From Isoetes taiwanensis (Eukaryota > Streptophyta > Lycopodiopsida > Isoetales > Isoetaceae), in contig JAJEKV010000087.1 in NCBI GenBank assembly GCA_021234155.1, positions 3,529,242 through 3,593,241 of the forward strand: a DNA stretch of 64,000 bases. The letters are read 5' to 3'. Shown piece after piece: positions 22,265 to 34,009 of the stretch; within the stretch, counting starts at the first letter, position 1, and each line of letters starts with the position of its first letter. The notes below the pieces were generated by a model. It ran no database searches and was not told the origin of the DNA. It saw only the letters and a list, made by a program, of their open reading frames with translations. Position numbers and translations under genes: made by a program.

Positions 22265-25020
22265 CTAGCATTTTATTACAGAAGATTATATTGTATCTGT
22301 AGCATGACCAATAAAATCATCCAATTTCTCAAGAGGCTCAAAGACATTACATAATATTGAATCAAATGGGAGTTTGTTCCATTCTATCTTTGTTTAGGGT
22401 TTAAATAGAACTCTAAAAAAGCCGAAATGGATACCTAAGACAAATCACTATTTTGGACTTGAAATCTTGAAGATAAAGAGCACCTCGAAATAGATCAATC
22501 TCAATTTGTTCGTAAGAAGACACACAAAAGTAAAAATAAATAAAAATGGCTAGAAATATTATTATCCTCAGTGCAACTTGCAAATTTGTCTTGCAATTAA
22601 TCTCTGCAGGAAAAGAAAAAAGAAAAGGAAAAAGAATGAGCAGGATTCAGAAAGCCCTAATTAGCTCTACGATTGCTCATGAGCTTGCCTTTGCTCCTCT
22701 TTTGAGAGATCAACCATGTATGCCGTTCAAGCAACCAAAACTTTCATCAAATTCAGTGTTTAATGCTCCAGAAATTACAAAGCTGTTGTTTATTGGGTCC
22801 TGCTCTTGAACTCTAGCAACACAAAATAGATATCTGAGTGAAGGAACCTATATAGGGCTTCTAGCACAAAAAACGTAGCCATCATATTCAATACATCCGT
22901 TCTTCATATCTTCATTGTGAAGGTAAAACAACAAAGAAAAGAAGCAAAAAACAGGAAGAACATCTATTTACCATGCTCAATGGTTAGCAATCCAACACCG
23001 CTCAAAATGCTTGCTTCTTAAAACAACTTTTTGCCCGATTCACAGCTGGCCATGGTTGATTTGGGTGCACTATTTTAAGAATTTTCTTGTATTGTAATCA
23101 TTTCATTCATCTGTAAATAGACATAGAACTTGCATAGATCCTAAAATGAAGAAATTCTGAGACATGTTCTATGCTAAATTATAGACATGTCATATTGATA
23201 TTTGGACGATTGGTTGGACACTTATAAGGATAGATGTTGAATAAAAAGAGAATGAAAACATGTTTAAAATAAAAGAGGAAGTGGGACGACTATCAATTAT
23301 TTTAAGCAAGAAACTGAGCCGAATTAATGTATTTTTCACTTGGGCCAATCAGCCATGTTGTTATTTGCAAATCTGGATAGCTAGCCCACAAATTATTGTA
23401 AGCAGGACACTGAGCAAGATTTTTAATGTATTTTCCACCTGGCCCAATCGACCATGTTGCTATTTCTGAACCCATTCGATTTAATAGTCTAGGCTAAGCC
23501 ATAACCAATCAGAATAGTTCTATCATTTCCAATAACAACAAAAAGTCTGGTCCAAAATAGCATTGGCAGTTTTGTGACCATTGGAAGGCTTTGGAATTGG
23601 ATTGGGTTGTATAGCTTTTTATCTTTCGTGAAGACCAATAACTCTATGGGGCCCAAACAAAAAGAGCACAACAAATATATTATTGTCCACGATTAAAAAA
23701 CCTCCGCCTCGAAGGGTTTTAGGCTAGAAGGTGCTATATGCAATGCAAATCAACAGTTATACAGAGCTTTACGATTGGGCCCATCAGTCGCACTTGTTCA
23801 GGGTCTTGGCAGAGCCCGTTGTAGGTGTGGGGACCGACGATATCATTTGCCACCTAGAATGATTTGGAGCGGGTTCAAAAGGCCTTTTTGGCCCGGGCAC
23901 CAACAAACAAACTAGCTTTTTACAATTTCATGCCACCAATATTTCTCATTGTTCATGTGACATGAACATTGGAATTCAACTTTAAGATGGAAATTGCAAT
24001 TCAAACATGAGCATTGAGTTCAACCTTAAGAGGTTTTGAACTGACATCAACTGATAATTCACACAAATATCCTTTAAGGGAGGTGTAAGTACAGAGAAAT
24101 GTTCGTAGTGGCCTTGGCCGCCACGATAAATTTCTTGTATATACATACCTCAAAATATCAGAGGCCCTTTTAATATACTTAGGGCTTCTGCTCAAGTTAC
24201 CTCGAACAATCTAATTCTTCATCTCCATCTTTTCTATTTGTGCTCTTGCATCTTCGAGTAAGTTCACTACAAATGCCTAACGTTCCTTCCAGCAAGGAGG
24301 AAAATTTGACTGCATACTCAATTTCTTGCTTTGTCCCTATGAACATTTCCTCATTGTTACAAGACCTACATTGAAAGTGGTCCACATGCAACCAATCAAA
24401 GCAACAAAACTTCCTTTCCCCACCCATCCCCAAGCATGTGGCATTCGTTTTGAACGTGCTAGACTTGGCAACAAAGGAGGCCATTGCTTTTATTTGCAGG
24501 TTGCTTTTCTCTAACTTGCAGACTTCATATATATCTGGCTACTTGAGAATATCATGCTTCAGAATCTATGTATCTCAAATTTATGTAGCATGCTCCATTG
24601 TACTATTGAGCAATTGTCAACATTTCACAACAAGTGTGCTCGGTTGTATGTTTGTGCTTAGCAACAATGCTTGAAACTAAATAAAGTGAAGGATATTTTA
24701 CATTTTAAGTATTTTTAGACAATATCTATTGCAATTAAAATGCACCCTTGCAACTAAAACAAGGCATTGGTTGACTAATGCACATTTACTTTGAGTGATT
24801 TAAGTTGAAATAATTTTTAATACTCCTTTGAACTATTGATACGTTCAACAACTAATGGTTTAAGTTCTTAAGAAGCTCTTCTTCATGACATATCGTTAGG
24901 AAACCAACGATTCCTTTATTTTCCAGGCCATTTACGTAAAAACAACAACAAAAGAAAAGTCAATTGCCAAAACGTTGTCATGCTTTCGGCCGAAATCGCC
25001 CACAAACAAACACTCACTCT
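22265..25020. other. Intronic or intergenic AT-rich sequence
   Basis: No gene is supported. A diverged tandem pair of about 70 bp ('AAGCAAGAAACTGAGC..CCATGTTGTTATTT' at about 23303 and again at about 23400) is visible. A minus-strand frame at 24197-24484 is open but matches nothing I recognise. This may be formin intron, but no exon was found. Confidence 0.5.
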
Positions 25021-25178
25021 TGAAAAGGTAAGATCAGTTCAGAACCGTAATTGAAGGTGTATTCAAGCCGTTCTAGGGATTGACAAACTGATTAGCATGT
25101 TTTGAAATTAGATTTGATGTTTTGTTGTGCAGCAGGACTTGTGATTCTCAGAGGGACTAAATATCCCACAGGAACATA

Positions 25179-26005
25179 TTGGAGAAAAAGGAAAGGATGG
25201 GACAAAAACAGCTGATGGAGAGATTCGAAGCCCTTTTCACCCAATTGCAGTCAAGATGGGAGGCAGAGGATGCTCGGTTAGCAGCTCAGGACATGGAAAA
25301 ACTCCAACTGCATGAAAAGGTTAGTCAATTGCAAAGTGAAATTGGCAGTTTGAAACATGAAATTGGCATTATGAAACAGGAACTTGTGTTCCGCAAACAC
25401 CGATTTAAAATCACGTGAAGCAAGAGTCGATAGTCGCAAATCTTGAATTAAAATCAGTAAAGGAAAAGTTGGGATCAGTGGGGAATTATGTAGAAGAGAT
25501 TAAAATTGATCAGGAGAAGAGAGAAGTAGAAGGCAATGACAAAGTAGAAAAAATCGCTGAGCATGTAGAATCTTGTGTTAGCAATGTCATGAGAGAAGAG
25601 CAAGCCCGCGCTAATAAGCGAATGAATATTAAGCTGTCAGGCCTTCCTGAAGAAGAAGTAGATGTGACAAAAGCTGTGAATGACTTTTTTGAGAATACAA
25701 TGCACCTACATGATCCTGGTTTTGTCAGTTGTTTCCGTGTGGGAAAAAAACAAATGGGTAAACCGAGGCCAATCATAATTAAGTTTCAAAGCTTGCAAGC
25801 TCGGGAACGAGTCATGTTTAACAAGAGTGTGCTGAAAGGACAGAATCTTTGGTTAAACGATGATTTAACACAGCAGCAGCAAGAGGAATTTAAGGGTAAA
25901 TTGCAAAAGATGCGAGCGTATAAAGAAGCAGGAAAGCATGCATACATTCAAGGAGGCAGGTTGTGGATAAAAGAAAACGGAGGACAGGCTAAGAGTGATG
26001 AATAG
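25179..26005 (+). pseudogene. LINE-D ORF1 (coiled coil plus RRM-like domain), one frameshift
   Basis: ATG 25179 opens a coiled-coil frame (QSRWEAEDARLAAQDMEKL, heptad-like). At about 25415 it shifts by one base into a 196-codon frame that ends at TAG 26003-26005. The second part has NIKLSGLPEEE, SCFRVGKKQMGKPRPIIIKF and KGQNLWLNDDLTQQQQEEF, matching the L1 ORF1p RRM and C-terminal domain and aligning with LINE-A ORF1. Expected role: RNA binding and chaperone in the LINE ribonucleoprotein. Only one indel breaks it, so it may be an error or a recent lesion. Confidence 0.82.
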
Positions 26006-26026
26006 GAACTCGGGACCCTCAGGTGC

Positions 26027-29000
26027 ATGATATGGAATATTAATGGTTTGAGCGACAGGAAACAAGTTACGATTGCATCAATTTTAGAAACAGTGGATTT
26101 GTTTGTCATTGTAGAAACATGGGAACATGAGACTAGTAGATTGGGAAATCTACCAGGTTTTGCACTGATAGAATCAGTATGGAATATAAAAGGCACGGGA
26201 AGAGGCAGAGGCTTTGGTGGCATTGCCTGTTATGCGCGCCAGCAGTATGCCCAAATGATAAAAGTAGTCAAAACATGTGAATTTAAACAATACATGTGGC
26301 TAGAAATTAGAGGGCAAACTGTGGTTTATGTTGCAGTGGTATATTTTGCTCCTCCAGATAGTTCTGTATACAACCAATCAGGTATTACTGCCGAAGATCC
26401 ATTTATACATCTTGCACGTGACATTGCTGAATTTAAATTGAAAGGACCAGTGTTTTTGGCTGGGGATTTTAATGGTCGGATTGCTCAGCACCAAGCAGGT
26501 ATCAAATTGGAAGGGATAAGAGATTTATGGTTGCAGGAATTATCCGCTTATGAGATGAAATTAGCAGGTTGGCAAAGATTATCTGAAGATACGGTGGAAA
26601 ATGATATGGGTAATCTTGTGCTTCAGCTTTGCGAGGCTTCTGAAATGGTAATTCTGAATGGTATACCTAAATTTCCCTCCTCTTGCAGCATGACTTGTGT
26701 TCGACCACAAGGGGCTAGTGTGGTGGATTATCTAGTGGGAGAACTCCGCTTGGTCGAGGCTCGTAGATGATTTTTAGAGTGGAGGCGTAACTTTGAATCA
26801 GAGATCATGCCGCATTAAAATTCAACTGTCTTTAAAGAGCGAAAAGCAAGTATTAAAAAGCCTACGTGGGTAAGGTAAAGTGATGGAAAAGGCAGCAGAT
26901 TATGCAATAGAATTAGAGAAAGCTCTTCAAGTTATTGGATGGTCAGGGAGATTTGGTAAAAAAATACATTGCTTATGAATACAATGTATGCAAAGTGGCC
27001 TCTAGTGTTTTGGAAAGACTAAAGGTGGTGTGCACCCAAGAAAATGCCAACCGTGGTGGGATGAAGAATGTGTAGAAGCCAGCGTGCCTTCTATGGATCA
27101 TATGCAAAACCTGGATGCTAGAAAGAAATTTAAGAAGATCACAAAAAAGGAAAAAAGGATATGGGAAAAGGAATGGCAAGAGAAGCTTGCACAAGAACTC
27201 CAGCATTTTCCTAGAGATTTTTGGGCTAAACTGAAACCGCCTGCATCTAATGCAGGAGATTTCAGTAGACATGAGTTACTAGATTATGCCCGTGAACTTT
27301 ATACAGTACCAGGGGCGGCTCCTATGGATTTAGAGCCTGGAGACGTGCGGATATATTTGATGCCGAGGTTGTTAAGCTATCTTTGCAAAAGATGGCTAAT
27401 GGAAAAGCTCATGATCCCGAAGGTTTTTGCCGTTGAGATGCTTAAATGGGGAGGAGAAATTCTTCATGCTAAAGTGGGCGAGGTGTTTAACTTGGCGCTT
27501 TAACAGGGTTTTCCCAACCAATGGTGCTTGAGCAGGATTGTAACTATCCTGAAAGCTGGAGATCCAGCTTGTGTTCGGAATTATCGCACTATTATGATTA
27601 GTAGTGTGATGGCTAAGCTCTTTGGGGCTGTACTTGAGAAAAAAATTTCATGCTGGGCAGATATGCGGGGCGCGAGCCTTATGCAAGCTGTGTTTTCGCA
27701 GAGATCACTCCAATCGTGGACCACTTAGTGACTTTGGCGCATCATGGCGAGAGGGAGCTAAGGGTGCAGGTAATGCATTATATTGCTGCTTTGTTGATTT
27801 TAATTAAAGCATTTGATAGAGTGCCCGCATTACACAATTGGGGCACGATCGAGAAATTGGGAGTGCCACTCTCACCACGAAAAGGCGGTTGCTTCGGCTG
27901 TATGAAAAAGTATTGGTGGAACTCACATTCCCATTAGATGGATTAGAGAAGGTGGAGAGCAATATAGGGGTGAAGCGGGGGTGTCCTTTATCACCTACAC
28001 TTTTTGGCCTTTTATCGATGAGCTTGAGGCATGGATGATGTGAGGCGGATGTAGGAGTGGAGGTTGGGGATTATCTTCCGGAAGCTTCGCTTTACGCCCG
28101 ATGATGTGGTAATGGTATCTAAGACGTAAAATGGGTTTGCAACGCTTGTTATATGTGCTTGAGCAGTTCACAAAAACAGTATGAAAGTGAATAAAAATAA
28201 AACCAAAGTTATGGTGGTTGGCTCTCGAGATTCAGTGGTGATGTATCCGGATGGGGAAATTTTGGAACAAGTAAAGCAAAGATAAATATTTAGGGATCGA
28301 AGTTTACTAATGATTACAAGTGGTCAATGGGAGCGGGAAACGAGTGTCCGGAGGTCTCCGTGCTTTGTATTACTCCCTCGTTTATGGCCAGGAGAAACAT
28401 TTGGAGTTGGTCTCTTAGGAGGCTTATGTTCAAAGTGATGGTGCAAAAGGTTGTACTTTATGGTTGTCCAAGCTTGGGGCCAGGTTTGGCCAGGCAAAGT
28501 GGCTAGAGATTGAACAGTGCGTAAGAGATTTCTGGTGGAGGAGTCGGGGGTAAAAGTGCAAACTCCCTATGAGATGCTACTAGCGGTGAGGCGGGGATTA
28601 TATCCTTTGGAGGTGAAGCATTGTTTCAAACCCTAACCTATTACCGGAGGATACAGAGTATGGATGACATTAGGATACCTGCATGTGCACCGCTAGAATC
28701 CCGATTCTGGCGTCATGCGAGGTGGTATAGTCATCTTGTGGATTGGGTGACATTTTGGGGTATAGATCTTAATGATCTCCCGCATAATGATGTGGGGTTA
28801 CGTGCATTTGTGATTGGCGAGCATTACGGAAGATGTGGCCACGTGGTGATCTTGGGGTTAAAAGAAATTTCTATAGGCAAGAAGTTAATGCGATGGTAAT
28901 ATCGAGGAGCAAGGCTACTTAAAGTTATGAGCTTAGCGGAAAAAGCGTCGTGGTAATTGCTAAACTTAGGCTGGGTTCTCACTCTTTTGATTGAAAAAGG

Positions 29001-29258
29001 GCGAGAGCAAAAGATTCCAAGAGAGTTGGGCGCTTTTGTCAATGTTGTTTTGAAGCACAAGTGGAGGATGAAGAACATGCATTGATTAGATGTTCGGCTT
29101 TCGATCATATTCGAGAAAGTCACAATATTACATGTGGCTCTTTTTCAAATCTGTTAGATTTACCCCCATCCGAACTTGGAGCTTACCTATATGAATACTT
29201 GAAATCGAGAGATGAGCTATTAGCATTATATAAAATGGCTGAAAATTTGCTCACCTAA
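26027..29258 (+). pseudogene. LINE-D ORF2: intact endonuclease, broken RT, CCHC finger
   Basis: 26027-26770 is a complete endonuclease-like frame: MIWNINGLS (Asn), VETWEHE (Glu), LAGDFNGRI (Asp, Asn) and ASVVDYLVG (Asp). Downstream the RT survives as fragments: PWWDEECVEAS near 27045, VRNYRTIMISSVMAKLFG near 27570 and GVKRGCPLSPTLFG near 27970. The YADD region (about 28090-28110) is scrambled. The finger CQCCFEAQVEDEEHALIRC lies at about 29040-29095, and the frame ends at TAA 29256-29258. The sequence quality changes abruptly after 26770. Confidence 0.88.
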
Positions 29259-29345
29259 CGGTGAGCCCTTGTTGACTGAATATTGCTGTACTTTTTCGCT
29301 GATAGACCTGAGGGTCTGAAGGCGTGACAATAATAATAACTAGTA

Positions 29346-29388
29346 ATGGTGCCCAGCGTTGCTGGGCATATGTTGGGAGCCTGTAAGT
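29346..29388 (+). repeat. Palindromic element GCCCAGCGTTGCTGGGC, copy 1
   Basis: GTGCCCAGCGTTGCTGGGCAT forms a near-perfect hairpin. The surrounding 40 bp recur diverged at 29917-29957 (TACCCAGCCTTGCTGGGCAT), in the same orientation, framing about 530 bp. Confidence 0.6.
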
Positions 29389-29916
29389 TTTTGGTCGCAA
29401 AAGAAAAGCTTGCGGGAATAATCCAACTATTTAATTTTTTATTATAACGGAAACTTTTCAAAGGTATAACAATGTCTATAAGACATCTAGCTCCTTCATG
29501 TTAGATAGTGTTGCATCGGTATCTATCTGAGAGCTTTGAGTAGAACATGATGATGCTTGTTCATAGCAATTGTTAGGTCTCCACATTGCCACATGCTAAA
29601 AGTGGCACATATCATACCACAATGGCTCTGTGTCTCACCGGGTAGTGGGATTGAGAGATGCTTCAAGTACTGGACCCAACAGAACCTAAAAGCACTACAA
29701 TACAAATTGTTAATCAATCATCTTAAAATATCAACCTCATACGTTGTACTTGGTTTTCTTACTATTTTTGATGAAGGCCATTTGATAGCAAATTTGAAGG
29801 AACAGATTCTACCTATGTCTTCTTTTCAAGGAATTCGTTATAATATTTGGGTGAGGGGCATTGGATGGCAAATACCAGATTTCACCCATGTCTACAAACA
29901 TTAATAACCAAAAGTA
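29389..29916. other. Unassigned sequence between the two palindromic repeats
   Basis: A plus-strand frame 29557-29904 (115 codons) is open but resembles nothing I know, and a minus-strand frame overlaps it. Possibly the body of a small mobile element bounded by the two palindrome copies. Confidence 0.35.
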
Positions 29917-29957
29917 AAGGTACCCAGCCTTGCTGGGCATAAATTAGGAACCTTTAA
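29917..29957 (+). repeat. Palindromic element, copy 2
   Basis: TACCCAGCCTTGCTGGGCATAAATTAGGAACCTTTAA aligns with the first copy at 29346. It directly precedes the pyrimidine tract. Confidence 0.55.
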
Positions 29958-31805
29958 TTTCTTTCTTTTTTTATTCTCCTTTTTTTTTCTAACCCCCTTC
30001 TCCCTCCCTTTGCCTTCCCTTTCCCCTTCCCCTTTTTTTCTTTCTCTTTTTCTTATCAGCTTTTTCCCTTTCTTTTTATCTTTCCCCGCTCTTCCCAATT
30101 TTTCCACTACTCTCTTTCCCTTTCCTTTTCCCCTTCCTCTTCCTTTTCCTTTTCCTTTTCTCTTTCCCGTTTCTCATGCATTTTTTTCGTTCTCTTTTGC
30201 TTACCTTTTCATGTGCCCTTTTCTTCCTTTCCCCACCGTCTTCCTCTTGATCACGTGCCCTTTTCCCCATCTCTTTTCCCATTTCTCTCTCCTCTTTTCC
30301 TCATGCTCTTTTTGTTTTCCCTTCTCCTTTTTCCGCTTCCCTTTTCCTTTCAACTTTCCATTCCCTTTTCATACATTCCCCACCCTTTTGCTTTGCGATG
30401 TTCCCTTTTTCCCTTTCCTTTCTCTTTCCCCTACCTTTACATTTTCCCTTTCCCGTTCCCTTTCGCTTTTCATATGCCTCTTTCCATTCCCTTTTCTCAA
30501 TCTTTTTTATGTACGCCTTTTCCTTCTTTCCCCATCCTCTTCCCTTTTCCCCTTTCCACTTTCTCCTTTCTTGTTTCTTTTTTTCTTTTCCCTTTCCCAT
30601 ACTCTTTTCCCTTTCTTTTTTCTATTTCCTCACCCTTTCCCTCTTCCCTTTTTTCTCGTGCCCTTTTCTCCTTCCTCTTTTCCTCTTTTCCTATTCCTTG
30701 CTCCCTACCCTTTGTCTATTCTACTTTCCCCCCACCTTTTTCCTCATTTTTCCATTCTTTCCCTCTTCCTTTTTCTCGATGCTCTTTTTGCTTTCCTTTT
30801 TCTCTTTCTTCACCCTTTCTCTTTTCCCTTTTTTTCACGCCCTTTCCTTTTTTCTCTTTCTCTCGTTCCCTTTTCCCAAGTTCTCTTTTTCCCTTTTCCC
30901 CCTCTCTTTTCCTTTTTACTTTTCTTTTTCCCTTATACCTTTTTCTCCTTTTCTCACCTTTACTCCTTACCCTTCTCGCGGTGCTCTTTTTCCGTTCCCT
31001 TTCCCCCTCGCCTATTCTATTCCTTTTTCTATTTTCTTTTATCTTTCCATTTTCCTTTTCTCCTTCTCTTTCCTTTTTCCTCTTACCTTTCTTTTATTCC
31101 TTTTCCCTTTTCCCTTTTCCCTTTTCCCTTTTCCCTTTTCCCTTTTCCTTTTTCCCTTTCATCGTTGTTCCTTTTCCTTCCCCTCTTCCTTTTCCTTTTT
31201 TCCCTTTCATCGTTTTTCCTTTTCCTTCCCTTTTTCCTTTTCCCTTTTCCCTTTTCCCTTTCATCGCTTTTTTCCTTTTCCCTTCCCCTTTTCCTTTTCC
31301 CTTTTCCCTTTTCCCTTTCATCATTTTTCCTTTTCCCTTCCCCTTTTCCGTTTCCCTTTTCCGTTTTCCCTTTCATCGTTTTCCCTTTTCCGTCCCTTTT
31401 CCTTTTTCCCTTTTTCCTTTTTCCCTTTTCCCTTTCTTTTTTTTTCCTTTTCCCTTCCCCTTTTCCTTTTACCTTTTCCTTTCATTGTTTTCCCTTTTCC
31501 TTTTCCCTTTCATCGTTTTTCCTTTTCCTTCCCCTTTTCGCTTTTTCCCTTTTCCCTTTCATCGTTTTTCCTTACCTTTTCCCTTTCATTGTTTTCCCTT
31601 TTCCCTTTTCCCTTTCATCGTTTTTCCTTTTCCCTTCCCCTTTTCCGTTTCCCTTTTCCCTTTTCCCTTTCATCGTTTTTTCCTTTTCCCTTCCCCTTCC
31701 CCTTTTCCCTTTTCCCTTTTGCCCTTTTGCCCTTTCCCTTTCCCTTTCCCTTTCCCTTTCCCTTTTCCTTTTCCTTTTCCTTTTCCTTTTTCCTTTTCCC
31801 TTTCA
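29958..31805. repeat. 1.8-kb polypyrimidine (CCCTTTT-rich) tract
   Basis: The plus strand is almost entirely C and T. From about 31150 to 31700 it shows a degenerate minisatellite of about 50-57 bp keyed by TTTCATCG (about 31158, 31207, 31261, 31318, 31373, then again to 31669). Very long open frames (608, 532 and 473 codons) exist only because stop codons need purines; their F/P/S/L products are not genes. Confidence 0.97.
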
Positions 31806-32204
31806 TATTGAAGCCATAGTCAAGATGAAATTTTAGTTGAAGACACGCACACATCATCTCCACCATTGGTCAATCAAATCCTCGACCGTCCGATTTAGGG
31901 TGCGGTCCATTACACAACATTATAATATAAGATAATAAAATGAAAAGAGAGGGCACATTGCTTCATACTTACCTGGGCGGGGTCTATCGGTGATCAACAA
32001 GGCCGATGGCCTAGGATGGTTTGCGCCATTGCACTGTGTATGTGGATTGTTCTAGCATCTCCCCAAGGGGAGAGTGCACGTCATAATTTGTGGTAGTGGG
32101 GGCTCGCGTTCGCGCGGCCCCCTTCAATCAATGCAATTAGTGCTTGAATTTGGTTTTCATTCATCCCTGTATTTTTATTGTGTAATTGAATTTGGTGTAT
32201 ACAA
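31806..32204. other. No gene recognised
   Basis: Flank of the pyrimidine tract; no coding or repeat structure that I can support. Confidence 0.5.
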
Positions 32205-32760
32205 ATGCTGGGTTTTTAGTGAAGGATGCAAACAAATAGATACAAAAGCTGGGGAGATTAGTGAAGATCAGCTTTGGAATGGTGGTATTTTTAGCTGCCT
32301 CTGATTTATCGTGTAAGCAGGTACCTTTTCAAATATGGTAGGGAGTATTGCTTCTCAGGTTTTAGTTCCTAGTCTTTGTAATAGTTGGGTTTTTCGTGAA
32401 GGATGCAAACAAATAGATAACGAAAAGTCGGAGAGGTTAGTGAAGATCGACTTTGAAAAGATGGTATTTTAACGCCGATTATCATATAAGCGGGTTGGGT
32501 ACCGTTTCAAGTATGGTAGGAAGCACCGCTTCTCGGGTTTGATTTTCTAGTCCTTTTAATAGTTGGGTTTTAGTGAAGGATGCAAACAAATGTACAAAAG
32601 CCGAGGAGGTTAGCGAAGTTGACTTGAAAAGGTTGTATTTTAGGCGCCTCGATTATCGTGTAGCGGTTGCGTTTTCAAATTTGAGGGCTAATGCTTCTCG
32701 GGTTTTATTTCATAGTTCTTTACAAGGCAATTGTATATTTCGGGTCAGTATAAGACACTC
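32205..32760 (+). repeat. Three-unit diverged tandem repeat, period about 175-180 bp
   Basis: 'TTGGGTTTT(T)AGTGAAGGATGCAAACAAAT' begins units at about 32210, 32385 and 32565. Each is followed by AGATA/TACAAAAGC, a GGAGRTTAGYGAAG stretch and TGGTATTTT. Units are diverged and no frame is conserved through them. Confidence 0.85.
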
Positions 32761-34009
32761 TACCCAGTTCTTTTAATACATAGAGAGTAAGAACTATAGA
32801 GCAAGGAAAACAGGGGTTGGAAAGATATATTTGGCCATGATACCATACTCTCTTGCTAGGCTTTCTAAAATTTAGAAGATTGTGCCCAAATGTGATAGAT
32901 GCCCAAGATCCAATAACATCGATCTTTAAGCATTACAAATGACTTTTGTTATTTGACTACATTTCCTCAAAGATTTGAGTCGGACCACTTTGGTGGATCG
33001 AGGAGGTTGTCAATGTGAGTATAATTGCATCAAAATCATCATGGTGGTTCTTGATACGAAATTTTATCGTCAATCCGAATATCTATATTTTTCTAGCATT
33101 ATTATATTGCATGATTGACAACGGCATTTTAGAGGCAAACATATCACAAATTGCCGATTGAAGAGGACGAGCCTTGCTCGTAAGCGATAAGCATGCACCA
33201 AGAGGCGGCTACTTATGGTGAACAATTACAACACGGATGGTAGATTGAGCGGTTGTATGATAAATTTGCTATAGCCACCGTTGGATTTGGAGGGCGGACA
33301 CACACACACGAAGTCCCTCGCGGTCGCGCACATGGTGGTTTCCCATTATATGGCTCGCTGATGCCAATCTTTTCATTTATGAATGTTTCTTATGGTTGAA
33401 TGGTCATAATATGTGTTGAAAAGCTATATTTGAAGTGTTGCTTTGTGTGAGGCATCGGTTGACTTGCCCACCGGGGGTCGGGAAATGACTATGTCGATTT
33501 CATGTGGGCAATGGTCGTGGGAAAGCATATCAAGATATTATGGCATTAGAATGGCAAGCCGATTGTGCAAGAATCCACTCGTGGGTCCTCCATAGGATGT
33601 AAGAAATCACTATACATGTAAATGCAATTATGCTTACCGTTGTCGTCGAAGTGTAGCTGTAATTGATAGAAAAGAAATCAATAAGGATCGAAGTAATAAC
33701 AGCCATTATGTGATTCTTAGTCATCTTGCGCTTCCATATGCTCTGCTCATGATTGGGACACGGCCGCTTTGTTGAATTACGCTAGTTTTGAGCCAATAAG
33801 GCGATAGATTGTGAATAGATGACCAATTGAAGAATTTGGGCACCCCGCACCTACCCATTTGTCAACCTTGCAATTGACTTGATATGCTCGTGTAGAAATC
33901 ATTACGAAGTTAATGGAAGTTTGGTAATGCGAGATGGATGTTACGCCCCGACATCATTGTGTGTCCTTTAGCAAAGACGAGTTTGTCTTATAAGTTGTTT
34001 TTATGGCGC
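32761..34009. other. No gene recognised
   Basis: Mixed-composition sequence with only short frames and a short (AC)n at 33299-33311. Nothing supported. Confidence 0.5.

Larger units (their letters stand above)
25021..29340 (+). mobile_element. LINE-D, full-length or nearly full-length L1-type LINE
   Basis: A 5' leader, ORF1, ORF2 and the 3' end are all present. The 3' end is a hairpin at 29304-29317, an 11-nt spacer and AATAATAATAA. ORF1 and the endonuclease are nearly intact, whereas the RT half carries many frameshifts. The 5' boundary is approximate. I did not find a clear target-site duplication. Confidence 0.9.

Noticed and set aside
24197-24484. 95-codon minus-strand frame as a formin exon
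   Set aside because: No FH2 or FH1 residues can be recognised and no proline-rich stretch is present.
30010-31836. Very long open frames (608, 532 and 473 codons) in the pyrimidine tract
   Set aside because: All three frames of the same strand are open because stop codons need purines; products are F/P/S/L low complexity with no domain.
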